From Streptomyces cyaneofuscatus (GTDB taxonomy: Bacteria > Actinomycetota > Actinomycetes > Streptomycetales > Streptomycetaceae), in contig NZ_JOEM01000014.1 in assembly GCF_000718135.1 (NCBI RefSeq), positions 62,001 through 126,000 of the forward strand: a DNA stretch of 64,000 bases, read 5' to 3'. Shown here piece by piece: positions 24,313-31,747 of this stretch (its first letter is position 1; each line of letters starts with the position of its first letter). The notes beneath the pieces are model-generated. The model searched no databases. It worked only from the letters and a program-made list of their open reading frames with translations, and was not told the origin of the DNA. The position numbers and the translations under genes are program-made.

Positions 24313-25587
24313 TTACCGACTGGTCATATGCCGGTCAGCCCCGTCTCGCCTTTCGGTATCGGACATCCGTCCGGGGGCCGTACGGCGGACCTCGGCGACG
24401 ACGAGGAGCGCGACGACGGTACCGATGATTCCGGATCCGGCGACCACGTGGTGCACCGGGAAGAACTCGGCCGCGAGCCCCGCCAGCGCCATCCCGGCGC
24501 CCTGGATCGTCATCAGCCCGGCGGTGAGCAGCGTCATGGCCCGGCCGCGCAGCTCGGGCGGGACGGCGTCCACGAACCACTGGTCGAGCCCGATGACGTA
24601 CGCCGCCCCCATCCCGGCCAGCGCGAGTGCGGCCAGGGCGAGCGGCAGCCCCGGCCGGATCACGTACACCACCAGCGGCAGCAGGCCCACGGCGGCGACC
24701 GGCAGCACGATCCGGGAGCGGGTACGGGGCCGGAGCGCGGACCCCACGAAGAGCTCGGCCCCCACATGCCCGACGGCCATCGCGCACAACAGCAGTCCGA
24801 GCGCGGCCGGACCGGCGCCGATCTCGGCCACGTACGGGGCGGCCAGCGCCTCCGGGGCCACCACGAACATCGCGGGCAGCCAGAGCAGGAGCAGCAGCGC
24901 CCGGATGCGGCGGTCGCCCAGGATCAGCCGGGCCCCGGAGAGCGACTCCTTCAGCAGGGTGGCGGAGCCGCTCCCGGCGCGGGCGGGGCGGTCGCGGGTG
25001 CCGACGCGGAGGAGCGCCGCCGAGCAGAGGAAGGTGACCACGGTGACGGTGATCGCCCCGCGCGGGGAGAGCACGGTGAGCAGCGCGCCGCCCGCGCCGA
25101 AGCCGATGAGCATGGCGCTCTGCGAGACGATCCGCAGGAGGGAGCGGCCGAGGACGTAGAGGTCGCCGTCGCCCAGGATGTCGGTGAGCGCGGCCATCCG
25201 GGTCCCGGTGAAGACCGGCGCGACCGCTGCGACCAGGCAGCGCAGGGCGAGGAGTCCGGCGACCGGGGTGGCGGGCACCAGCATCACGGCGACGCAGGCC
25301 GCGCAGACCAGGTCGCAGACGACCAGGACGCGGCGGGCCGGGTAGCGGTCGGCGACCCCGGCGAACAGCGTCCCGCCGATCACGTACGGAAGCAGCCCCA
25401 GCGCGAACGTCAGGGCGCTGAGCAGCGGGGAGCCGGTGAGGTCGTACACGAGGACGGTGAGGGCGAGTTCGCTGACGACGACGCCGAGGAGCGAGAGCAG
25501 GTGGGCGGCGAAGACGGCCCGGAACTCGGTGACGGCGAAGACGGCGCGGTAGCCGGCGGGCGGGGCGGTGGCAGGTCCGTGGGACAT
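24313..25587 (-). CDS. MFS transporter (probable exporter)
   Basis: A 424-residue integral membrane protein with about twelve hydrophobic helices. It has the MFS motif A-like loop Gly-Val-Ala-Asp-Arg-Tyr-Pro-Ala-Arg-Arg after helix 2 and a Pro-Pro-Glu-Leu-Arg-Gly-Arg segment between the later helices. It resembles EntS/multidrug-type exporters; the substrate is unknown. It is divergent from an ArsR-type regulator 93 nt away with a perfect inverted repeat between them, which suggests that regulator controls it. I take the ATG at 25587; an upstream in-frame start would overlap that control region. Confidence 0.87.
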   Translation of the reverse strand: MSHGPATAPPAGYRAVFAVTEFRAVFAAHLLSLLGVVVSELALTVLVYDLTGSPLLSALTFALGLLPYVIGGTLFAGVADRYPARRVLVVCDLVCAACVAVMLVPATPVAGLLALRCLVAAVAPVFTGTRMAALTDILGDGDLYVLGRSLLRIVSQSAMLIGFGAGGALLTVLSPRGAITVTVVTFLCSAALLRVGTRDRPARAGSGSATLLKESLSGARLILGDRRIRALLLLLWLPAMFVVAPEALAAPYVAEIGAGPAALGLLLCAMAVGHVGAELFVGSALRPRTRSRIVLPVAAVGLLPLVVYVIRPGLPLALAALALAGMGAAYVIGLDQWFVDAVPPELRGRAMTLLTAGLMTIQGAGMALAGLAAEFFPVHHVVAGSGIIGTVVALLVVAEVRRTAPGRMSDTERRDGADRHMTSR

Positions 25588-25627
25588 GGCAGGAGCCTGG
25601 GCCCGGTGGGCCCCTTCGCCGTAGAGT

Positions 25628-25643
25628 TTCGGCTGGAGCCGAA
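25628..25643. promoter_or_regulatory. Inverted repeat between the MFS and ArsR genes
   Basis: TTCGGCT-GG-AGCCGAA is a perfect 7-bp inverted repeat in the middle of the 93-bp divergent gap. This is the expected place for an ArsR-type operator controlling both genes. Confidence 0.65.
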
Positions 25644-25680
25644 TGTTCACCGGCCGCCGGGATCATCGGGGAGGGAAAGC

Positions 25681-26664
25681 GTGCCGTTCCAGCTGCACTT
25701 CGGCGAGAGCGACCTGCTGCGCTGCCGGTTCGCGCTCTCGCCGCTGGTCGAGACCCAGGAGGCCGTGCGCACCCTGGCCCGCCCCTACCGGCACGGCTAC
25801 CACCTCCCCTGGCTCCGGCAGATCCGCGAGGCGGCCGCAACCCTCGATCTGGAGCCGCTGTGGCTGCTGATGCCGGACGGCGGCCACAACCCGGACTTCA
25901 TCTGCCCGCCCCCGATCGGCCCGCTGGCCACCTTCGAGGAGGAGATCGCGGGCGTCCGGGCGGTCGATCCGGAGGTGGCGTGGGCGGACATGGAGCTGGC
26001 ACTGTCGGAGCGGCTCGGTGCCCGCGAGTCGGTGACCGGCCGGCGTCTGCTCGACGACCCGGCGCGTGCCGTGCTCGAGATCGCCGATCTGCTGGCGCGG
26101 GTCTGGCAGACCTTGATCGAACCGTACTGGCCCCGGCTGCGGGCGGTCCTGGAGGCGGACATCGCCCACCACTCCCGCCGGCTCGCGGACAGCGGGCTCG
26201 CCGGGCTCCTCGGCGAGGTGAGCACGCAGCTCAGCTGGAACGGCTCGACGCTCACCGTGAAGGGGACCCGGGGCGACCACCAGCAAGTGCTGGGCGGCCA
26301 GGGGCTGGTGCTGATGCCGAGCGTCTTCGTCTGGCCCGAGGTGGTGGGCGGCCACCAGGAGCCGTGGCAGCCCGGGCTGATCTACCCGGCGCGCGGGATC
26401 GGCGGGCTGTGGAGCGCGGCCGGCGAGCGGACACCGGACGCCCTGGCCCGGCTGCTGGGGCGGGTCCGGGCGGACGTGCTGTGCGCGCTGGACGAACCGG
26501 CCGGGACGAGCACCCTGGCCCACCGGCTCGGCCTCGCCCCCTCCTCCGTATCGGCGCATCTGTCGGTGCTGCGGGGGGCGGGGCTGCTGACGTCGCGGCG
26601 GTACGGACACCAGGTGCTGTACGAGCACACGCCGCTGGGGATCGCGCTGACCGCGTCCACCTGA
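25681..26664 (+). CDS. ArsR-type winged-helix regulator with DUF5937-like N-terminus
   Basis: A 327-residue protein. The large N-terminal part (1-250) resembles the DUF5937 region found in Streptomyces ArsR-like regulators and may sense a ligand. The C-terminus (about 262-327) is a winged helix: Leu-Ala-His-Arg-Leu-Gly-Leu-Ala-Pro-Ser-Ser-Val-Ser-Ala-His-Leu, then Leu-Leu-Thr-Ser-Arg-Arg-Tyr-Gly-His-Gln-Val-Leu-Tyr. No cysteine pair for metal sensing is visible, so the signal is probably organic. The GTG start has GGGAGGGAAAGC upstream. It probably represses the divergent MFS gene. Confidence 0.85.
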   Translation: MPFQLHFGESDLLRCRFALSPLVETQEAVRTLARPYRHGYHLPWLRQIREAAATLDLEPLWLLMPDGGHNPDFICPPPIGPLATFEEEIAGVRAVDPEVAWADMELALSERLGARESVTGRRLLDDPARAVLEIADLLARVWQTLIEPYWPRLRAVLEADIAHHSRRLADSGLAGLLGEVSTQLSWNGSTLTVKGTRGDHQQVLGGQGLVLMPSVFVWPEVVGGHQEPWQPGLIYPARGIGGLWSAAGERTPDALARLLGRVRADVLCALDEPAGTSTLAHRLGLAPSSVSAHLSVLRGAGLLTSRRYGHQVLYEHTPLGIALTAST

Positions 26665-26814
26665 GCGGAGCCCGGTCACGGACGGTGTCGCGGCACCACT
26701 CTCGGTGACCGTTATGTCACGATTGCTGGCGTCTGCCTGAGCTCAGCCTTCCGCTGCGCCGTCCGGCACCACGCCGTCCCGTATCCGTGAGCCACCGCCG
26801 TCCGAGGGGGCTGG

Positions 26815-27867
26815 ATGTCCGGCCGTAGAACCGTTTCCGGAAACCGCCGTGTCTTCGGGGTTCCCCCCGCCCTGGCCGCCGCCGCTCTCGCGGCCGCCCT
26901 CACGGCGGGCTGCTCCGCGCCGGGCGGCACGAGCCCCGCGGCCGCCGACGCCGACCCCGTACGCGGCGAGCCCGCGCCGAGCGCGGCGTCCCCGTACTGG
27001 GTGGACCCGGACAGCGATGCCGCCCGTCAGGTGCGCGCCTGGGACCGGCAGGGCCGGGAGGACGACGCGAAGGCGCTGCGGCGGATCGCCGACCGGCCGG
27101 TGGCGCTCTGGCCCGCCTGGGACGCGCCCGGGCCCGAGATCGTGGCCGCCGCGAAGGCCGCGGCCGAGACGAAGAAGAGCATTCTGCTCGTCGCGTACAA
27201 CATCCCCCACCGTGACTGCGGGCTCTACTCCGCGGGCGGGGCCAAGGACGCGGACGCCTACCGGTCCTGGCTCGGGGAGTTCGCCGAGGCCATCGGCGAC
27301 GCCCCGGCCACCGTGATCCTGGAGCCCGACGCCCTCCCCCACATCGCGGACGGCTGCACCCCGCCCGAGCACCACGCCGAGCGCTACCAGCTGCTCTCCG
27401 AGGCCGTGGACACGCTCAAGGCCAAGCCGCGGACCAAGGTCTACCTGGACGCGGGCAACCCCGACTGGATCAAGGAACCGTCCAAGATCGCGGAACCGCT
27501 GCGCCAGGCCGGGATCGACCGGGCCGACGGCTTCTCGCTGAACGTCTCCAACTTCCAGTCGAACGCGAGCGTGAAGGAGTACGGAGCCCTCCTCTCCGAC
27601 GCCGTCGGCGGCGGCGCGCACTACGTGATCGACACCAGCCGCAACGGCGGCGGCCCCCTGACCGGGGACCGCGCCGAGGCCTGGTGCAACCCGCCGGGCC
27701 GGGCGCTCGGCACGCCCCCGACCACCGACACCCGGGACGACCGGCTCGACGCCTACCTGTGGATCAAGCGGCCCGGCGAGTCGGACGGCACCTGCCGGGG
27801 CGGCCCGGAGGCGGGCACCTGGTGGCCGGAGTACGCCCTGGGACTGGCCGAGCGCGCGAAGTCCTGA
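26815..27867 (+). CDS. Glycoside hydrolase family 6 lipoprotein (cellulase-like, CslZ type)
   Basis: A 350-residue exported enzyme. The lipobox Leu-Thr-Ala-Gly-Cys33 predicts a lipid anchor on the outer membrane face. Family GH6 features are Asn-Ile-Pro-His-Arg-Asp134-Cys, Ile-Leu-Glu-Pro-Asp172-Ala (general acid) and, near the end, Lys-Arg-Pro-Gly-Glu-Ser-Asp-Gly. It would cut beta-1,4-glucan. In S. coelicolor a GH6 gene accompanies cslA and glxA and is thought to trim the tip glycan. Here it lies on the opposite strand, convergent with the sigma-factor module. A 21-nt duplication covers its stop. Confidence 0.9.
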   Translation: MSGRRTVSGNRRVFGVPPALAAAALAAALTAGCSAPGGTSPAAADADPVRGEPAPSAASPYWVDPDSDAARQVRAWDRQGREDDAKALRRIADRPVALWPAWDAPGPEIVAAAKAAAETKKSILLVAYNIPHRDCGLYSAGGAKDADAYRSWLGEFAEAIGDAPATVILEPDALPHIADGCTPPEHHAERYQLLSEAVDTLKAKPRTKVYLDAGNPDWIKEPSKIAEPLRQAGIDRADGFSLNVSNFQSNASVKEYGALLSDAVGGGAHYVIDTSRNGGGPLTGDRAEAWCNPPGRALGTPPTTDTRDDRLDAYLWIKRPGESDGTCRGGPEAGTWWPEYALGLAERAKS

Positions 27868-27895
27868 GGCCCTCGCGCGAAGTCCTGAGGCCCTC
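27854..27895. repeat. 21-nt tandem duplication across the GH6 stop codon
   Basis: Two identical 21-nt units (27854-27874 and 27875-27895), each containing the final codons and the TGA of the GH6 gene. Confidence 0.85.
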
Positions 27896-27911
27896 GCGCA
27901 CGGAGTACCTC

Positions 27912-29150
27912 TCACCCTCGCGCGAAGATCGGCTCCCAGCGCCCGGCGGAGTGGTCCTTGGGCGTGCGGGCGCCGCTCAAGGACACCGTCTTCTTGGCGC
28001 CGACACCGACCAGCACCAGCCGGTTCTCGTACTCCCCGCCGCCCGGCGCGATGTCCCAGGCGATCAGCCGCGTGCTGTCGACCCAGGCGAGGAGCTCCTG
28101 GCCCCGCAGCTTGGCGACGCGCTTGCCCGTCCGGGGGTCGAGCACCTGGGTGGCGGTGGTCTTCACCCCGCCCGCGAAGCCGCCGGCGACGAGCCGGCCG
28201 TCCGGGGAGAGGCCGGCGGGCGCGGACCAGAGGGCGACGTGGGCCTCCTGGGCCGGTGCGGTCACCGCCTTGCCGTCGAAAGTCCGGTAGATGGCGCCGG
28301 GGGCCATGTTGATGGGCTCGTACAGCAGGGTTCCGTCGGCGTTGAACCGCAGGTTCTCGCCGGAGCCGTAGCCGCCGCCCCCGCCGGCGTACGCGGGCAG
28401 CGGCTGCCAGGCCGAGGTCCCCGTCGCCACGTCGACGACGGCGAACCCGGTGCGGCAGGGCACCCGCTGCGGCTCGTAGTCGTCGTTCACCTGGACCTTG
28501 TGGGACCAGTAGGCGCGGTCCGGGTTCTTGTCGTACGTGGTGGCCACCAGCTTGCGGCCGTCGGGCGAGAAGAAGAGGCCACCGGCTCCCTGGGACAGGG
28601 GGATCCAGCGGGTCACCTCTCCGGTACGGAGGTCCAGGAGCCCGATGCGCGGGGCCGGCAATGCGCGTTCCAGGACGGCGGCGGTCCGCAGGCCGGGCGC
28701 GACGGCGAGGAAGGACCAGCGCTCGTCCGCCTCGTAGCGGCCGGTCTTCTGGTTCAGCACCGAGTAGGTCCGCTCGACGACCTCGTCGCGGTTCGGCTGC
28801 TTCACCTTCCTGGACGTGGAGTAGGCGGCGAGGACCTGGTCGCCGACGGCGATCTTGTCGCGCGGCGGGGACTGATCGACATGGGCCAGGACGTCGTGGG
28901 TGGAGACCTCACCACCGACCACATGGGCTCCGCCGACCCGGCCGGTGTGCCGGTCACCGGCGTCGAGCAGCGTGGGCACACCCACGGCCGCGGCGACGAC
29001 CAGGGCCGTGGTGGCCGCGGCGGCGGCCAGCGTACGGGCCCGGCGACGGCGCCGCTCGGCGAGGATCCGGCCGGCCAGTCCGGGGGGCGGGGGCGTGATG
29101 CCGGCGGCCTGCTCGCGCAGGGAGTCACGGACGAGTTCCTCGACGTTCAC
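27912..29150 (-). CDS. Membrane-anchored beta-propeller protein, partner of an ECF sigma factor
   Basis: A 412-residue protein. It has a cytosolic N-terminus (1-40, ending in an Arg run), one membrane helix (about 41-62) and an extracytoplasmic domain. That domain has repeated beta-propeller-like motifs (Phe-Phe-Ser-Pro-Asp-Gly-Arg-Lys, Leu-Ser-Pro-Asp-Gly-Arg-Leu, Phe-Asn-Ala-Asp-Gly-Thr-Leu). Its ATG overlaps the sigma gene stop (ATGA). The layout is that of a membrane regulator holding the sigma factor, but no known anti-sigma domain is visible. That role is inferred from coupling and topology. Confidence 0.65.
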   Translation of the reverse strand: MNVEELVRDSLREQAAGITPPPPGLAGRILAERRRRRARTLAAAAATTALVVAAAVGVPTLLDAGDRHTGRVGGAHVVGGEVSTHDVLAHVDQSPPRDKIAVGDQVLAAYSTSRKVKQPNRDEVVERTYSVLNQKTGRYEADERWSFLAVAPGLRTAAVLERALPAPRIGLLDLRTGEVTRWIPLSQGAGGLFFSPDGRKLVATTYDKNPDRAYWSHKVQVNDDYEPQRVPCRTGFAVVDVATGTSAWQPLPAYAGGGGGYGSGENLRFNADGTLLYEPINMAPGAIYRTFDGKAVTAPAQEAHVALWSAPAGLSPDGRLVAGGFAGGVKTTATQVLDPRTGKRVAKLRGQELLAWVDSTRLIAWDIAPGGGEYENRLVLVGVGAKKTVSLSGARTPKDHSAGRWEPIFARG

Positions 29151-29704
29151 GGTCGTACCTCCACGGCGGCGAAACCGCGGGGCCGCGGCTCCTCGGCATC
29201 GGACCGGCCGAGGGCGGTGAGTTCAGGCGCATGGGCGCGGAGCCGGGCCAGCGAACGGTGGGTGGTGGACCGCACGGTGCCGACGGAGCAGCCGAGGAGG
29301 CGGGCCACATCGGCCTCGGGCAGGTCCTCGAAGAAGCGCAGCACCAGGACCGTGCGCTGCCGCGCGGTGAGCCGGGACAGGGCCTCACGCATCACCAGAC
29401 GCAGTTCGGCGGCTCCCGCGCCGTCCGCGCCGCTGCCGCTGTCGGGTGGCGCGGCCACCGTCAGTTCCCGTCTGCGCCCCTTCAGCCGCCAGCGGCTGAC
29501 CTGCTGCCGGTAGAGGATCTGACGTACGTACGCCTCGGGTTCCTCGATCCGGTCCCATCGCCCCGCCGCCTTGATCAGCGCGTTCTGCAACAGGTCCTCA
29601 CCCGCGTGGCGGTCCCCGCCGCTGAGCAGGACCGCCGTCCTCAGCAAGGCCGCCGAACGGTTGCTCACGAACTCCCGGAAGCCCTCCTGGCCTGCCGCGT
29701 CCAT
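29147..29704 (-). CDS. ECF RNA polymerase sigma factor, SigE-family type
   Basis: A 185-residue sigma factor. Region 2 contains Ala-Gly-Glu-Asp-Leu-Leu-Gln-Asn-Ala-Leu-Ile-Lys-Ala-Ala. Region 4 contains Leu-Thr-Ala-Arg-Gln-Arg-Thr-Val-Leu-Val-Leu-Arg-Phe-Phe-Glu-Asp-Leu and the HTH Val-Ala-Arg-Leu-Leu-Gly-Cys-Ser-Val-Gly-Thr-Val-Arg-Ser. I use the ATG at 29704 with AAGGTG upstream; a GTG at 29731 is possible. It sits 84 nt after glxA on the same strand, followed by its coupled membrane partner, so it could respond to envelope or tip-glycan state (inference). Confidence 0.9.
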   Translation of the reverse strand: MDAAGQEGFREFVSNRSAALLRTAVLLSGGDRHAGEDLLQNALIKAAGRWDRIEEPEAYVRQILYRQQVSRWRLKGRRRELTVAAPPDSGSGADGAGAAELRLVMREALSRLTARQRTVLVLRFFEDLPEADVARLLGCSVGTVRSTTHRSLARLRAHAPELTALGRSDAEEPRPRGFAAVEVRP

Positions 29705-29788
29705 GGTCACCTTCGCTTCCCGGGCGGGCACCCTGCCCCTCCCTGACCGTACTGACGCGCGCGGGTGCCCCCCGCTATGCCTCCTCGT

Positions 29789-31744
29789 TCAGCCCGCCTT
29801 CACCCACTTCGCCTCGGACGGGACGCCGTCGGTGTCGGTGACGAAGAGCATGTACCAGCCGGGCGGCACCAGGGTGGGGTCGTCCGGCACGCTCACGCTC
29901 ACCTCGCCCTTGCCCTTCTTCAGGCCCAGTTCGATGGAGCGCTGCTCCACATCCGTGGTGTGCGTGACCGCGCTCGGCCGCATCAGCCGGGCCGTCGCGA
30001 TCCGGTCCGCGTCGGCGCTCTTGTACGTGACCGTCTTCCCGCGTTCGACCGCCTCGGGGCCGTCCCCGACCACCGGCCGCTTGTCCTTGCCCCGGTGCAG
30101 GGCGGGCGGGGTGTAGACCTCCATGCGCTGCTCGAACTTGCCGAGCTTGGTGTTGTCCTTGTCGCCGTAGAGCGAGTCGGAGCCGAAGGTGGCGACCCGG
30201 CCGTCGGGCAGCAGCAGCGCCTCGGAGTGGTAGTTGCGGCCGACCGTCGGCTCGGCCGCCTCCTTGAAGGTGTTGGTCTTCGGGTCGTAGGACTGCGCCT
30301 TGAGGATGTTGCTGTTGCCGCGGCCCCGGTAGTCCTCCGAGCCGCCGCTGGTGAAGACGGTGTCGTCCGGCATGATCACGCTGTTCAGGTAGCGCGTGCC
30401 CTGCGGCAGATCGGGGCCCGGCTTGAAGGCCGGGCTGGCCTGCTTGAGGTCGATGACGGCCGTGCGGGCGGTGGACTTCTTGGACTCGCCGACCCCGCCG
30501 CCGCCGAGCACCATCACCTTCTGGTCCTGGACGGGCGGCAGCAGCAGTGAGGCCGCCGTCTCCAGCTCGTCGGTGTCGGTCAGCCCGGGCACCTTGGTGA
30601 AGGTGTTCTTCCTGATGTCCCAGATCCCGGGGTCGCGGCCCTTGTCGGCCGGTCCGTAACCGGCGTTGGCGCCCGGGTAGAAGAGCTTGCCGCCCTTGGT
30701 CAGGAAGAGCGCCGGGTAGGTCGGGAAGTAGTGGAAGGGGCCCTTGGCCCACTTCTTGGTCTTCGGGTCGTAGATCTCGTTGTCGCCCGGCAGGATCGCG
30801 CCCACGTCGTCGAGGCCCGAGACGGCGAGCACCCGGCCGTCCTCCAGGCCGACGAGCGTCGGGTACCAGCGGGCCTCCTTCATCGGGTCGACCTTGATGT
30901 ACTTCTCCGCCGTCGGGTCGAACTCGTAGGCGGCCCTGATCCCCTGGAAGTCCTGCTTGTCCATGGTGATCTTCTCGGCGAGCCCGTAGGAGTTGTCGGC
31001 CTCCTTGCCCTTCAGCCCGACGATCTCGTACTGGGCCGCCTCGGCCGCCACCGCCTCGACGCCGTCGTTCACCGCCTCCACGAAGACCCGCTGCTCGGCC
31101 GCCGTCACCTTCGTCTTCCACGGCTTCATCTGGCCGCTCTCGAAGTACGTGACCTCGAACTCGCGCTTCGCCTTGGGCACGGTGACGTCGAACTTGGCGA
31201 CGTACTCGACACCCGAGGGGGAACGGAACACCGTGCCCTTCTTCAGCTTCAGCGGCTTGTCCGGGTTCTCGTTCTTGACCCGCATCCCGCCGCCGGCCCG
31301 CTTCACCTTGTCGTCCAGCACCTCGTAGCGGGCGGTGCCGCCGGCGATCAGCAGCCGCCCGTCCGGGAGCTGGGCGTGGCCGCCGCAGAAGAAGTCCTCG
31401 GGGGTGGGGATCTTCTGGAAGACGTTCTCGGCCGGGTCCCACAGCACGGTGTCGAAGGTGCCCGCGTCGAAGTTCTTCTCGTCGTTGCCGGAGCCCGCGA
31501 CGATCAGCACCTTCCCGGTGTGCAGGAGCGCCGCGTGGATGGCGTTGGTGCGGTACTCCTTCGGGATGTCGACCCGCTCCCAGGAGCCGTACTCCGCCTT
31601 GTACTTCGGCTGGGCGATCTTGTACGCGTGGTACTGGTCCTCCGCGAAGGAGAGCGCCGCCGGCGCGTTGAGGCCCGCGAGCACGACCACGGCGCCGCCG
31701 CCCAGGAGCGTCTTCCGCATCTTCTTCGAAGGCCGGTAGGCCAT
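29789..31744 (-). CDS. glxA: GlxA-type mononuclear copper-radical oxidase
   Basis: A 651-residue galactose-oxidase-like enzyme anchored by an N-terminal helix (about 12-31). It forms or modifies the hyphal-tip glycan made by CslA. Active-site elements align with galactose oxidase: Cys120 in Asp-Phe-Phe-Cys-Gly-Gly-His (thioether partner), Trp293-Tyr294 in Ala-Arg-Trp-Tyr-Pro-Thr (crosslinked Tyr next to the Trp characteristic of GlxA), Arg-Asn-Tyr-His-Ser-Glu (axial Tyr plus His ligand) and Val-Thr-His-Thr (second His). All copper ligands are therefore present. It starts 3 nt after the cslA stop, so the two are one operon. Confidence 0.95.
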   Translation of the reverse strand: MAYRPSKKMRKTLLGGGAVVVLAGLNAPAALSFAEDQYHAYKIAQPKYKAEYGSWERVDIPKEYRTNAIHAALLHTGKVLIVAGSGNDEKNFDAGTFDTVLWDPAENVFQKIPTPEDFFCGGHAQLPDGRLLIAGGTARYEVLDDKVKRAGGGMRVKNENPDKPLKLKKGTVFRSPSGVEYVAKFDVTVPKAKREFEVTYFESGQMKPWKTKVTAAEQRVFVEAVNDGVEAVAAEAAQYEIVGLKGKEADNSYGLAEKITMDKQDFQGIRAAYEFDPTAEKYIKVDPMKEARWYPTLVGLEDGRVLAVSGLDDVGAILPGDNEIYDPKTKKWAKGPFHYFPTYPALFLTKGGKLFYPGANAGYGPADKGRDPGIWDIRKNTFTKVPGLTDTDELETAASLLLPPVQDQKVMVLGGGGVGESKKSTARTAVIDLKQASPAFKPGPDLPQGTRYLNSVIMPDDTVFTSGGSEDYRGRGNSNILKAQSYDPKTNTFKEAAEPTVGRNYHSEALLLPDGRVATFGSDSLYGDKDNTKLGKFEQRMEVYTPPALHRGKDKRPVVGDGPEAVERGKTVTYKSADADRIATARLMRPSAVTHTTDVEQRSIELGLKKGKGEVSVSVPDDPTLVPPGWYMLFVTDTDGVPSEAKWVKAG

Positions 31745-31747
31745 GGG

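Noticed and set aside
24268..25680. Long plus-strand upstream extension of the ArsR gene, opposite the MFS gene
   Set aside because: The extension is Glu/Asp/Gly-rich antisense of the transporter. The true start is the GTG at 25681 with a strong ribosome site.
26705..26720. GTGAC-N6-GTCAC before the GH6 gene considered as a CRP site
   Set aside because: The inverted repeat is real, but the arm spacing is two bases longer than the CRP consensus GTGA-N6-TCAC, so I do not call it.
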